A stretch of 64,000 nucleotides of DNA from positions 1-64,000 of the forward strand of contig JADGFA010000009.1 of assembly GCA_016744065.1 (NCBI GenBank). The letters run 5' to 3'. The notes under the pieces were generated by a model. That model was not told the DNA's origin. It saw only the letters and a list, made by a program, of their open reading frames with translations, and made no database searches. Both the position numbers and the translations under genes were made by a program. Source of the DNA: Gammaproteobacteria bacterium. GTDB lineage: Bacteria; Pseudomonadota; Gammaproteobacteria; SZUA-229. This document shows, one piece after another, positions 28,601 to 36,709 of the stretch (its first letter is position 1; each line of letters starts with the position of its first letter).

Positions 28601-30221
28601 AGGTGGCGAGTTACCGGGCACCAAAGTTGATGATTTAATTGCACGCCTGCGCCACTCAACACCGGGGGTTGGTTTAATTAGCCCACCACCACATCATGAC
28701 ATCTACTCTATTGAAGATTTGGCCCAACTAATTCACGATTTAAAAAACGCCAATCGTGCAGCTCGCATTTCAGTTAAATTAGTTGCCGAAAATGGTGTGG
28801 GTACTATTGCTTCGGGCGTAACCAAAGCACATGCCGATCACATTGTTATTGCGGGTCATGATGGCGGGACAGGTGCTTCACCCATTACCTCCATCAAGCA
28901 CGCCGGCTTACCATGGGAATTAGGTGTAGCAGAAACACACCAGACATTAGTTATGAATGACTTACGCTCACGTGTCGTTATTCAAACAGATGGCCAGATG
29001 AAAACCGGACGCGATGTGGCGATTGCCGCATTACTGGGTGCCGAAGAATACGGCTTTGCAACTGCGCCATTAATTACCATGGGCTGCATTATGATGCGCA
29101 AGTGTCATTTAAATACCTGCCCGGTTGGTATCGCAACTCAGGATAAAGAGCTACGTAAAAAGTTTACGGGTAAACCAGAGCATATTGTAAATTACCTGTT
29201 CATGGTTGCTGAAGACCTGCGTAAGATTATGGCGCAATTAGGTTTCCGCACCATCAATGAAATGATTGGCCGTGTAGATTGCCTTGAACAGACAGCAGAC
29301 TCTGAACACTGGAAACAAAGTGGCATTGATTTAGCAATGCTATTAACACCTGCTGAAAAACCACATGAACGTGTAGAAGTTCATCAAACGATTAAACAGG
29401 ACCACGGCTTAGATGAAGCATTAGATAATCAGTTAATTGAATTATCTAAAGAAGCTTTAGAAAATGGCACAAAAGTTGAAATAAACTTACCCGTTATTAA
29501 TACCAATCGCGTTGTTGGCACCATGCTATCCAATGAAGTTGCTAAAAAATACGCTATGGACTTATTACCTGATGACACTATCACTATAAAACTTACCGGT
29601 TCTGCTGGTCAGTCATTAGGCGCATTCCTTGCAAAAGGTATATCAATTGAAGTTGAAGGTGACGCCAACGATTACGTTGGTAAAGGCTTAAGTGGAGGCC
29701 GTGTAATTGTTGCTCCACCTAAAAACAGCACCTTCATAGCCGAAGAAAACATAATCGTCGGTAACGTATGTTTATACGGTGCAACTTCCGGTGAGGCCTA
29801 CTTCCGTGGCATTGCCGCTGAGCGCTTCTGCGTAAGAAACTCGGGCGCTACTGCTGTTGTTGAAGGTATCGGTGATCACGGTTGTGAATATATGACTGGT
29901 GGACGCATTGCGGTATTAGGCTCCATTGGTCGTAACTTTGCTGCTGGCATGAGTGGTGGCATCGCTTATATCTGGGATCATGCAGGCGACCTTTCAACCA
30001 AATGCAATATGGGCATGGTTGAACTGGAAACCGTTTCTGCAAGTGAAGATATTGCTGAACTGAAAACAATGATTGAGAACCACCTTAAGTACACTGGTTC
30101 TGCTGTTGCCGAGCGATTACTAAAAGACTGGGACGGTGCATTAAGTCAGTTTGTAAAAGTTATGCCTACTGATTACAAACGTGTACTTGAAGAACAAAAG
30201 AAAAAAGCTAACGCAGCATAA
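25665..30221 (+). CDS. gltB: Glutamate synthase (NADPH) large subunit
   Basis: 1518 residues. Cys28 in ENCGVGFVAHIKG should become the N-terminal nucleophile after removal of a 27-residue propeptide and starts the glutaminase domain (to about 430). Next come the central domain, the FMN-binding synthase domain (GAMSFGSISPESHESLA, TGEGGED, GHDGGTGASPIT), the 3Fe-4S cluster motif CIMMRKCHLNTCPVG (Cx5Cx4C, about 1145-1160) and a C-terminal GXGXG beta-helix. It converts glutamine and 2-oxoglutarate to two glutamates with electrons from GltD. AGAGG ribosome site. A hairpin separates it from gltD. Confidence 0.98.
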   Translation: MSNNDIFNQYTRPNKHGLYDPANETENCGVGFVAHIKGQASHQIIEDADHILRRMVHRGACGCEANTGDGAGIMTSLPYEFLTRVAKEDLGADLPEKGCYAAGNIFLPVNETERAECKKRVNDLIEKSGQKLIGWRELPVDPIKADIGPSARAAQPHIEQLFVAAADGVSSDDFERKLYILRKDAGHTIRSDKSIKQRELFYFCSLSTKVIVYKGMLNPDQMMPFYTDLSAEDFTAHLAMVHSRFSTNTFPSWDRAQPKRFMSHNGEINTRLGNANWMTAREGTAKSDLFGDDIKRVLPVIEPDVSDSGSFDNVLEFLLMGGRSLQEAVMMMVPEAWQNDASMSEEKRAFYEYQSALMEPWDGPASIVFTDGRYIGATLDRNGLRPSRYYLTHDDRVVMASEVGVLPVDADNVKLKGRLQPGKMFLIDFDQGRMIPDEELKHEFASKQPYHQWLSNQRIALSQLEPNQESHGFNQDTLLERMRAFGFTSETMQFMLLPLVKEGRDPVGSMGNDAALACMSDKSRMIYDYFKQLFAQVTNPAIDSIREEVVMSLQCYIGPEKNILESSEEHAHRLLVPHPILTNEELGALKHMDFRGWTTATLDMTYDKSEGTAGLAKAIDRLCTEAAQAITDGHSLIVLSDRNISAERIPVSALLATGAVHQHLVQKHLRTRIGLVLESGEAREVHHHCLLTGYGIDAINPYLAFEALWDAQRKGLLDSNSYDTDNKIVEGYRKSVGKGMFKVFAKMGISTLQSYKAAQIFEAVGLAEEIIDRCFDGTASRIQGVGFDVLAEESIRRHDLGYSQTNISILPNQGDMHWRAKGDSHMWNPQSISTLQQAARTGDKNAYEHFAKLANEDTKKCTLRGMLNFKDGVNPSIDISEVEDVKEIVKRFATGAMSFGSISPESHESLAIAMNRMGGKSNTGEGGEDDARWTPEANGDSRRSAIKQVASGRFGVTINYLTNADEIQIKVSQGAKPGEGGELPGTKVDDLIARLRHSTPGVGLISPPPHHDIYSIEDLAQLIHDLKNANRAARISVKLVAENGVGTIASGVTKAHADHIVIAGHDGGTGASPITSIKHAGLPWELGVAETHQTLVMNDLRSRVVIQTDGQMKTGRDVAIAALLGAEEYGFATAPLITMGCIMMRKCHLNTCPVGIATQDKELRKKFTGKPEHIVNYLFMVAEDLRKIMAQLGFRTINEMIGRVDCLEQTADSEHWKQSGIDLAMLLTPAEKPHERVEVHQTIKQDHGLDEALDNQLIELSKEALENGTKVEINLPVINTNRVVGTMLSNEVAKKYAMDLLPDDTITIKLTGSAGQSLGAFLAKGISIEVEGDANDYVGKGLSGGRVIVAPPKNSTFIAEENIIVGNVCLYGATSGEAYFRGIAAERFCVRNSGATAVVEGIGDHGCEYMTGGRIAVLGSIGRNFAAGMSGGIAYIWDHAGDLSTKCNMGMVELETVSASEDIAELKTMIENHLKYTGSAVAERLLKDWDGALSQFVKVMPTDYKRVLEEQKKKANAA

Positions 30222-30260
30222 TTAACAGTTTAATTTTATTTTTTATTAGAGATAAAAGAA

Positions 30261-30307
30261 AAAGAAAATGCGAGTAAACAATTCATTGTGTGTATTGCAT
30301 TTTCTTT
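30261..30307 (+). terminator. Hairpin between gltB and gltD (possible attenuator)
   Basis: AAAGAAAATGC (30261-30271) pairs with GCATTTTCTTT (30297-30307), with a small ACAAT / ATTGT dyad inside. Only TTAT follows, so termination would be partial. Confidence 0.5.
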
Positions 30308-30333
30308 TATATACATAGGTTAAAGAAACAAAC

Positions 30334-31782
30334 ATGGGCAAGATAACAGGTTTTAAAGAATTCGATCGTAAGACAGCACCTTATCGTGACATCACTGAAC
30401 GTCTAAAAGACTTTGGTGAAATTTATACTGAACATGATGAGCAACACCTGATCACTCAGGGCGCACGTTGCATGGATTGCGGCATTCCTTTCTGCCAGTC
30501 AAATGATGGCTGCCCAGTTGATAACCTTATTCCTGAATGGAATGATCTGGTATACAACAACCGCTGGGAAGATGCGAATGAACGCTTACACCATACCAAT
30601 AACTTCCCTGAATTTACTGGCCGTGTTTGCCCTGCCCCCTGCGAAGGTTCATGCGTATTAGGTGTAACCAGTCCCGCGGTCACTATAAAAAATATCGAAT
30701 GCGCTATTGTTGATCGCGCCTTTGATGAAGGCTGGATTAAAGCACAACCACCTGAATCACGCAGCGGCAAAAAAGTGGCCGTTGTCGGCTCAGGCCCTGC
30801 AGGAATGGCTGCCGCACAGGAACTAAATCGCTCAGGTCATACCGTTACTGTTTATGAACGTGCAGATCGCATCGGCGGCCTGTTAATGTACGGTATTCCT
30901 AATATGAAACTGGACAAGGGCGTCATTGATCGCCGCGTGCAGTTAATGAAAGATGAAGGTGTGGAATTCAAAACGAATGCTGATGTTGGAAACAACATAG
31001 ACATTAAAGAGCTGAAACAAAATACCGATGCAATTTTATTTGCAACAGGTTCAACCACGCCACGTGATTTACCTGTTGATGGGCGTGACCTGAACGGCGT
31101 TCACTTTGCTATGGATTTTTTAACAGCCAACACGAAAAGCCTGTTAGATTCTAACCTGAAAGATAATAACTACATCAGCGCCAGAGATAAGCACGTTGTG
31201 GTCATAGGCGGTGGCGACACGGGTACTGACTGCATAGGTACATCATTACGTCATGGCTGCAAATCAGTTGTTAACTTTGAACTAATGCCTACACCACCTG
31301 AAGCAAGAGCAGAAAACAATCCATGGCCTGCATGGCCACATATCTATCGCATAGATTACGGACACGAAGAAGCTAAAAAGGTACAGGGCGAAGACCCGCG
31401 AACATACTGTGTATTAAGCAAAGGCTTCAGTGGCACTGACGGCAAGATTACGAGTGTTACGACCATTGAAGTTGAATGGCAGAGCGATGAAGACACCGGG
31501 CAATGGAAAATGCACGAAGTTGCCGGCTCTGAAAAAGAATGGCCCGCAGATCTTGTTTTACTTGCGATGGGTTTCACCGGCCCTGAACACTATGTAGGCG
31601 ATGCCCTGGAAATTGAATATGATGAACGCTCAAACTATAAAGCAGTTTATGGAAAATACGCAACCAATGTAAAAGGCGTTTATGCAGCAGGCGACTGCCG
31701 TCGTGGACAGTCACTGGTTGTCTGGGGCATTAATGAGGGCCGTCAGGCAGCAGCCGAAATTGATCTATTTCTGACAAAATAA
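30334..31782 (+). CDS. gltD: Glutamate synthase small subunit
   Basis: 482 residues. It feeds NADPH electrons to GltB. The N-terminal cysteines for the two 4Fe-4S clusters are in CMDCGIPFC (about 47-55), GCPVDN and CPAPCEGSC (about 95-103). The FAD site is [15 protein letters not shown] (about 150-164), the NADPH site [12 protein letters not shown] (about 290-301), and the C-terminal FAD segment [16 protein letters not shown]. The length is normal. It starts 112 bases after gltB. Confidence 0.97.
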   Translation: MGKITGFKEFDRKTAPYRDITERLKDFGEIYTEHDEQHLITQGARCMDCGIPFCQSNDGCPVDNLIPEWNDLVYNNRWEDANERLHHTNNFPEFTGRVCPAPCEGSCVLGVTSPAVTIKNIECAIVDRAFDEGWIKAQPPESRSGKKVAVVGSGPAGMAAAQELNRSGHTVTVYERADRIGGLLMYGIPNMKLDKGVIDRRVQLMKDEGVEFKTNADVGNNIDIKELKQNTDAILFATGSTTPRDLPVDGRDLNGVHFAMDFLTANTKSLLDSNLKDNNYISARDKHVVVIGGGDTGTDCIGTSLRHGCKSVVNFELMPTPPEARAENNPWPAWPHIYRIDYGHEEAKKVQGEDPRTYCVLSKGFSGTDGKITSVTTIEVEWQSDEDTGQWKMHEVAGSEKEWPADLVLLAMGFTGPEHYVGDALEIEYDERSNYKAVYGKYATNVKGVYAAGDCRRGQSLVVWGINEGRQAAAEIDLFLTK

Positions 31783-31789
31783 CGTCAAC

Positions 31790-31835
31790 ATCTACATCGG
31801 GAACAAACGTAGCAAACGATCTTCCCGATGTAGAT
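31790..31835. terminator. Hairpin between convergent gltD and binding-protein gene
   Basis: Perfect 14-bp stem ATCTACATCGGGAA / TTCCCGATGTAGAT with an 18-base loop, 8 bases after the gltD stop. No T-run, so it is a probable bidirectional transcript end. Confidence 0.55.
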
Positions 31836-31866
31836 AATCTATAACATAGTTAAAAATCATTTCACT

Positions 31867-32814
31867 TTAAAACGTTTTTATTTTCAACTCACTCTCTGTA
31901 GCTGCCACAAAACCATAAGACTGGTAAATTTGTTGCGCTTCCTGTGTTGCCAGATACTCTAAAAACAAATTAGCATTACGACTATTCCTGCCTTTATTCA
32001 ATAAACCAATTACATAAGAAACTTTATCCTGTTTATTAAATGGGGCATCTATTTTTACACCATCAATATCTCGCCCCTTTGATTTTGCATAAGCGACTTC
32101 TGTTGTCCAGACTATCCCCACATCAGCCTGATTATTTTCAATACGATAAGGCGTTTCACGATGGTGGCGAGTGGTAAACCAGGTTTTTTCAGGTACCGCC
32201 CAACATTCCTTGCATTTTTTATTACCCGTTACCTGATCATATATACCCAGGTCTTTTAGCATTTCACTGCCATAAAATTTAAAGATACCTTCAGTTAATG
32301 GATTTGGATGAGACTGCACAAGATCGGCTCTGCCTAAATCACCTACACCTTTAATATTTTTAGGATTACCTTTAGCCACCATTAATTCCAGTTTATTATG
32401 TGTATAGATAATATACTTATCCAACAAACCTTTTTTATTTAATTTTTTCAGATGATTTATTTTAACACTTGCATATAAATCCGGTGTCATTGAGGTATTT
32501 ACACCGTTAACACCGCCCTGCTTCAACAACTGTTTTTTTAATATCTGGCCAGGAGGGATTGTTTCAACATAAACACTTTTCACATTTTTATGCTTTGATT
32601 GAAAATCTTTTATCAACTCTTCCATTACCATAAACTGATTACCTGCAAGATACATAACCAGATCAGATGTATACGAATCTTTTATTTCACCATAGCCTGT
32701 TTTTCCTTCAACATGAAAAGTTCGATAATCATGTTCATGACCGGCATCTTTTGCAGCAACAACTGATGAAAACATAAATGCAAAAAATATAATTATGACA
32801 GGTTTTCTTTTCAT
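31867..32814 (-). CDS. Periplasmic solute-binding protein, ModA/SBP_bac_11-like, orphan
   Basis: 315 residues with signal peptide (MKRKPVIIIFFAFMFSSVVAA). The mature protein follows the type II binding-protein plan: DLVMYLAGNQFMVMEELIKD near the N-terminus, LMVAKGNPKNIKGVGDLGR in the hinge region, a KKCKECW pair of cysteines near 200 and NNQADVGIVWTTEVAYAK near 230. These are features of molybdate/tungstate or sulfate-type binding proteins. Several His (HEHDYRTFH, TTRHHRE) are unusual and could bind metal. No ABC permease or ATPase gene is adjacent, so it may act as a sensor or ligand carrier. Good RBS (AGGAGA). The neighbouring ECF sigma unit suggests shared regulation (inference). Confidence 0.75.
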   Translation of the reverse strand: MKRKPVIIIFFAFMFSSVVAAKDAGHEHDYRTFHVEGKTGYGEIKDSYTSDLVMYLAGNQFMVMEELIKDFQSKHKNVKSVYVETIPPGQILKKQLLKQGGVNGVNTSMTPDLYASVKINHLKKLNKKGLLDKYIIYTHNKLELMVAKGNPKNIKGVGDLGRADLVQSHPNPLTEGIFKFYGSEMLKDLGIYDQVTGNKKCKECWAVPEKTWFTTRHHRETPYRIENNQADVGIVWTTEVAYAKSKGRDIDGVKIDAPFNKQDKVSYVIGLLNKGRNSRNANLFLEYLATQEAQQIYQSYGFVAATESELKIKTF

Positions 32815-33093
32815 CTTTATCTCCTATGAGTTTTTCATACATTGTTTTTATATCGCAGTTTAATAAACTGGCACCATACCTATTACTTAAACCCTGCCAT
32901 AACTTACCCGTCAGGTCACGTTGAACTAACTGGCTTATGGATAAAACAGGAAATTAACTTAATAAAAGAGGGCCTAAAACCAAACACACTAAAATAATAC
33001 GTAGATACTTAATAACTAAAACGAGGAAGCTGTCGACAACATCATGCTTTACCTCACAAAAAACATAATAATGCAGCTTGAATACATGCACTA

Positions 33094-33792
33094 TTATATT
33101 TTTATATATGACCAGCCCTGATGAACACGTTTAACAACCTGATCAATTGCTGTCGCGCCCTGTTGAACAGTGGTTAATAAATGGGGCTCAATACCATTTT
33201 CACGCAGATTTTTTATACCATTACTACAGGCAATAAACTTAATATTTGGATAATCCCTGCTCAACTGTTTAACCCGCTGAATATAGGGTGACCTGTCTTC
33301 ACGAAACAAATCCAGCCCACCGGCATTAGCTAATACCTCTAACTGAATATTTTGTTCTTTATTCTGGTAACTTGCCAACAGCGTTTCAGCTTGATCCAAC
33401 GTTTGTTTAAATTTATTTTTATCATGCACATCTATATGTAAAATATACTTGCCGGGTTGCTCTGTGATTATTTGCATCGCCGGATTGAATAATTCTACAT
33501 CGGCTATTTTTTCATTATGTATCATACCTGCACTAAACCAGCCACCGGTAAACGTGAGCAACAATAAAATTGAAAATACGGCATAACGCATATTGCCCGA
33601 TGTATACTGCTGCTTTACAGGTGGTACTATATTCTGATAAGCAGACTGCAACTGTGCTTTTAATGTATACAGATCATTCAGCGCCTGCTGTAGCTCAGCA
33701 TCTTTCTGTAATTCTTTTTCAAACTCTGTTTTCTCACTGCCCTGCAATTCGCCATCGGCATAGGCATTGATAATTTCATTAGAAAATTCCAT
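33094..33792 (-). CDS. Anti-sigma factor with periplasmic DsrE-like domain
   Basis: 232 residues. Residues 1-65 are a short cytoplasmic helical segment starting with INAYADGEL, the pattern of anti-sigma domains but without the zinc HxxxCxxC. Residues about 70-92 form one membrane helix. Residues about 110-232 form a DsrE/F-like domain (KYILHIDVHDKNKFKQTLDQ, LEVLANAGGLDLFRED, KFIACSNGIKN with Cys189). The start overlaps the sigma factor stop (TAATG), so the pair is translationally coupled. DsrE domains bind or relay sulfur on a Cys at this position. The simplest reading is a membrane anti-sigma factor whose outer domain senses a sulfur signal or partner. Its outer domain aligns with the secreted protein at 34614-35051. 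Confidence 0.8.
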   Translation of the reverse strand: MEFSNEIINAYADGELQGSEKTEFEKELQKDAELQQALNDLYTLKAQLQSAYQNIVPPVKQQYTSGNMRYAVFSILLLLTFTGGWFSAGMIHNEKIADVELFNPAMQIITEQPGKYILHIDVHDKNKFKQTLDQAETLLASYQNKEQNIQLEVLANAGGLDLFREDRSPYIQRVKQLSRDYPNIKFIACSNGIKNLRENGIEPHLLTTVQQGATAIDQVVKRVHQGWSYIKI

Positions 33793-34385
33793 TATTTTTT
33801 CACCATTCTTAATCTATTTTCAGTACGGCTAACAGGTACTTTAGTGACTAAATGTGTTTTATTTGCAGATTCTATATGATTCTTTTTTATGCTCTTACTT
33901 AGCGCTTTTCTAGCACGGTTTAATCGACTCATTACCGTACCAATTGGCACCTGAAGTATGTCGACCACTTCACTATAACTCAAACCATCAAGATCAACCA
34001 GACTCACAACCTGACGCTGCGCATTAGGTAAACCAGACATACCAACGGCAACTATCTGATCTATTTGCTGCAGCAGCATTTCATGTTCCGGCGAGTCATT
34101 ACCACAAATGATAATTTGCTCTATGTCCTCACTTGGTCGTGTTTTACGTAAATGTCCCAGCCAGGCATTATTTAAAATTGCATATATCCAGCCATTAAAT
34201 GCCGCCTCATCCTTCAATTGATCCAACTTCTGTAATGCGCGTATCTGTGCTTCCTGCACCAGATCATCCGCCAGCATATGATCATGACACCAGGCATAAG
34301 CCATTCTATAAAGCCTTACTCGACTTTGCTCAATACGCTTTACCAGTGCCACTTTACGACAGGCCAATCTTATTATTTTCACCAT
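33792..34385 (-). CDS. ECF-type RNA polymerase sigma factor
   Basis: 197 residues. Region 2 lies at about 22-88 (RLYRMAYAWCHDHMLADDLVQEAQIRALQKL and FNGWIYAILNNAWLGHLRK) and region 4 at about 122-175 (LPNAQRQVVSLVDLDGLSYSEVVDILQVPIGTVMSRLNRARKAL). No region 3 is present, as usual for ECF factors. It is coupled by a one-base overlap to the DsrE-type anti-sigma factor. Likely targets are the divergent DsrE-porin genes and possibly the binding protein. I could not find a convincing pair of matching ECF promoter elements by eye. Confidence 0.93.
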   Translation of the reverse strand: MVKIIRLACRKVALVKRIEQSRVRLYRMAYAWCHDHMLADDLVQEAQIRALQKLDQLKDEAAFNGWIYAILNNAWLGHLRKTRPSEDIEQIIICGNDSPEHEMLLQQIDQIVAVGMSGLPNAQRQVVSLVDLDGLSYSEVVDILQVPIGTVMSRLNRARKALSKSIKKNHIESANKTHLVTKVPVSRTENRLRMVKK

Positions 34386-34613
34386 ACAGGCTCTCTATTT
34401 TCTACATCTTTTTCAGCTACTAATATAGAGATACACCTATGCCAGTATTTATTCCAGTTTTTCTATTTATTTTTTACCAAAGCATTAGATAACAACAATA
34501 TTATTAATATCTAATCTATTGATTTTATTGAAATTAATGGAATATATCGCCCGCCTCTAACATCTCTATCTATGAAATGCACAAAAAAATACCTGAGGAG
34601 GTCTATACACATA

Positions 34614-35051
34614 ATGAAAGCTATAACATTAATTTTAACGCTACTGCTAAGCCTGGTTTGTTTACCATCATTTGCAGACAGCAACTCAAAGCCTTTTGCA
34701 GAAAAACATATCGTACTGCAAATAAGTGACCCTAACCCATTCAAACAAACACTGGTTTTAAATGTCGCCAATAACCTGATTAAACATTATGGACAGGACA
34801 AGGTCGATGTAGAGATTGTCGCTTTTGGCCCTGGCTTACGATTGCTGATGGCGGGTAACAGTAATCAGTCACGCATAACAGGTTTAAGCAGTGCAGGCGT
34901 TCAATTTTCTGCCTGTAAAAATACCATCGCTGGTTTTGCTCGGAAACTTGGCCACACACCTGAGCTTGTACCTCAGGCGGTACCTGTAAACGCGGGGGTC
35001 GTACGTATTATTGATCTCACCGCTAAGGGTTACACCCTTGTTAAACCATAA
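34614..35051 (+). CDS. Secreted DsrE/F-like protein
   Basis: I start at the ATG at 34614, behind GAGGAGG at 34594-34600. It opens a clear signal peptide (MKAITLILTLLLSLVCLPSFA). An upstream ATG at 34572 would put 14 charged residues in front of the signal. The 145-residue product has a DsrE fold: HIVLQISDPNPFKQTLVLNV, then VDVEIVAFGPGLRLLM and VQFSACKNTIAGF with Cys101 at the family's sulfur-carrying position. It is a periplasmic relative of sulfur-relay proteins. It aligns over its length with the outer domain of the divergent anti-sigma factor. The porin follows after 22 bases. Confidence 0.85.
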   Translation: MKAITLILTLLLSLVCLPSFADSNSKPFAEKHIVLQISDPNPFKQTLVLNVANNLIKHYGQDKVDVEIVAFGPGLRLLMAGNSNQSRITGLSSAGVQFSACKNTIAGFARKLGHTPELVPQAVPVNAGVVRIIDLTAKGYTLVKP

Positions 35052-35073
35052 AAGACTGTAAGAGGAAAATTTA

Positions 35074-36417
35074 ATGAATATAAAAAAAATTACAATGCTG
35101 GCCGGGTTAACCTTAGTAAGCTCTCAGGTTTATGCAGCCAACTGGCTAGCATTACAGGGCACTGAAAAACCAGGTTCTTCCGCACGCGCCAAAGTATGGG
35201 GTTTTATACAGCCCGAATACCAGAAGACAGACGGTACAAAATTACCTGCAGGCACGCCCTTTGCTGGGCAAAATATGTCTCCAAACATGATAAAGCCCGA
35301 CAATAAATCAAATGAATCATTTAATATTCGTCGTGCTCGTGTCGGTGTTCGCGGTACAGGCTTCCCCCTTGACGACAAAGTTAATTACTTTTTTCTGGCT
35401 GAGTTTGGCCATAACGGAATTACCAAATTAGGAAAAACGGGTGTCGCACTAACGGATGCCAGCATCACTTTAAACCATATGCCGGGCGCACGCATTCGAG
35501 TGGGACAGTTTAAAACACCCACATCTGAAGAAGGGCTACAGGCAATTCACGTATTTAACTATGTTAACTTCACCAATATAACCAATCAAATGATGCTGGA
35601 ACGCTTTACTGATGGTGATGGTTCAGATGGAAACGGCAGACCCGTCGGAGCACCCGGCAGCGCAGTAACAACAAACCCCAACGGCCCTAATGGTTCTGTT
35701 GGTGCATTCCGTGATCAGGGCATTCAGATATTTGACACCTTTAATGTTAACAACTGGGAACACAGTTATGCCGTTATGTATGGCAATGGCAACGGCCTTA
35801 ACCGTACTGACAACGACAACAATAAAGATACCTATTTATACTGGTCATCTGAAATGGTGTTTGGTGGCCAGGGTGCACGCCGGGAAGGTATGAAACTATT
35901 TGCTTGGAATCAGTCCGGTAAGCGTACATTAACAACGTCTGGTGCAGGTGAATATGATCGTGACCGCAGCGGATTAGGTGTTACTTTCCTGAAAGGAAGG
36001 TATCGTGCGGCGGCTGAATATATGACAGCTGATGGAATGATCTTTAATGGCTCAGATGCCGCAGCCGTTCCTGGTTCAACAAATAATGCAGGCGATAATA
36101 TTTCCACCATTAATGTACTCACTGATGATGAAGCAGATGGTTATTATTTAGACTTTGGCTATAGAGTCTTACCTAATCTGGAACTGGACATTCGTTACGA
36201 TGTATTAAACCGTGGCACAAAAACCACAACCGGTGAACGTACATTTGATACTGTTACTCTAGGTGCTCAATACTTTTTCAATAAAAAAACACGTATCACT
36301 TTTAACTACGAAATACGTAATCAGGATGCCCCTGGCTTCCCTGATACTGCGCCACCAAACCTGATTGCCGATAATCTGGATGACAGGCTATCTTTACAAC
36401 TATTGGCTATATTTTAA
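35074..36417 (+). CDS. Outer-membrane porin (OprO/OprP-like)
   Basis: 447 residues with signal peptide (MNIKKITMLAGLTLVSSQVYA) and GAGGAAA ribosome site. The N-terminal strands contain FNIRRARVGVRGTGFPLDDKVNYFFLAEFG and RIRVGQFKTPTSEEG, the pattern of phosphate-selective porin O/P family barrels. Alternating polar/apolar strands continue to the C-terminal LQLLAIF, ending in Phe as outer-membrane proteins do. The substrate is unknown. Co-transcribed with the secreted DsrE-like protein and terminated by a strong hairpin. Confidence 0.88.
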   Translation: MNIKKITMLAGLTLVSSQVYAANWLALQGTEKPGSSARAKVWGFIQPEYQKTDGTKLPAGTPFAGQNMSPNMIKPDNKSNESFNIRRARVGVRGTGFPLDDKVNYFFLAEFGHNGITKLGKTGVALTDASITLNHMPGARIRVGQFKTPTSEEGLQAIHVFNYVNFTNITNQMMLERFTDGDGSDGNGRPVGAPGSAVTTNPNGPNGSVGAFRDQGIQIFDTFNVNNWEHSYAVMYGNGNGLNRTDNDNNKDTYLYWSSEMVFGGQGARREGMKLFAWNQSGKRTLTTSGAGEYDRDRSGLGVTFLKGRYRAAAEYMTADGMIFNGSDAAAVPGSTNNAGDNISTINVLTDDEADGYYLDFGYRVLPNLELDIRYDVLNRGTKTTTGERTFDTVTLGAQYFFNKKTRITFNYEIRNQDAPGFPDTAPPNLIADNLDDRLSLQLLAIF

Positions 36418-36444
36418 TAGCATAAATAAACCTGGAAACGTTTC

Positions 36445-36468
36445 CCTCCCTCATTTGAGGGAGGTTTT
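36445..36468 (+). terminator. Rho-independent terminator of the DsrE-porin unit
   Basis: Perfect 8-bp GC-rich stem CCTCCCTC / GAGGGAGG with ATTT loop, followed by TTTT, 28 bases after the porin stop. Confidence 0.9.
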
Positions 36469-36709
36469 ATAAAAACGAAACATGACACTTCACAACAACT
36501 TAATTAGCATTTAATTTACCAATACCATTAAAGCTAATATCAGACACTGAAACCACTTATCACAAAAATCATATTCGTATATAAACCGGAAATTGATTTA
36601 ATAGAACATCAAACTCTATTGCCCGTATAGGCAGGCTCATACTCTGTAGTCCGCATATATTATTAATGAATATACTGTGAAGGACGCCTCTCTGTGGCAA
36701 AATACACTA

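Noticed and set aside
34539-34570. GGAATA ... TCTATC as an ECF promoter for the secreted DsrE gene
   Set aside because: Spacing is 11 or 20 bases to the candidate -10 elements, not about 16, and I found no matching second copy at the sigma or binding-protein genes.
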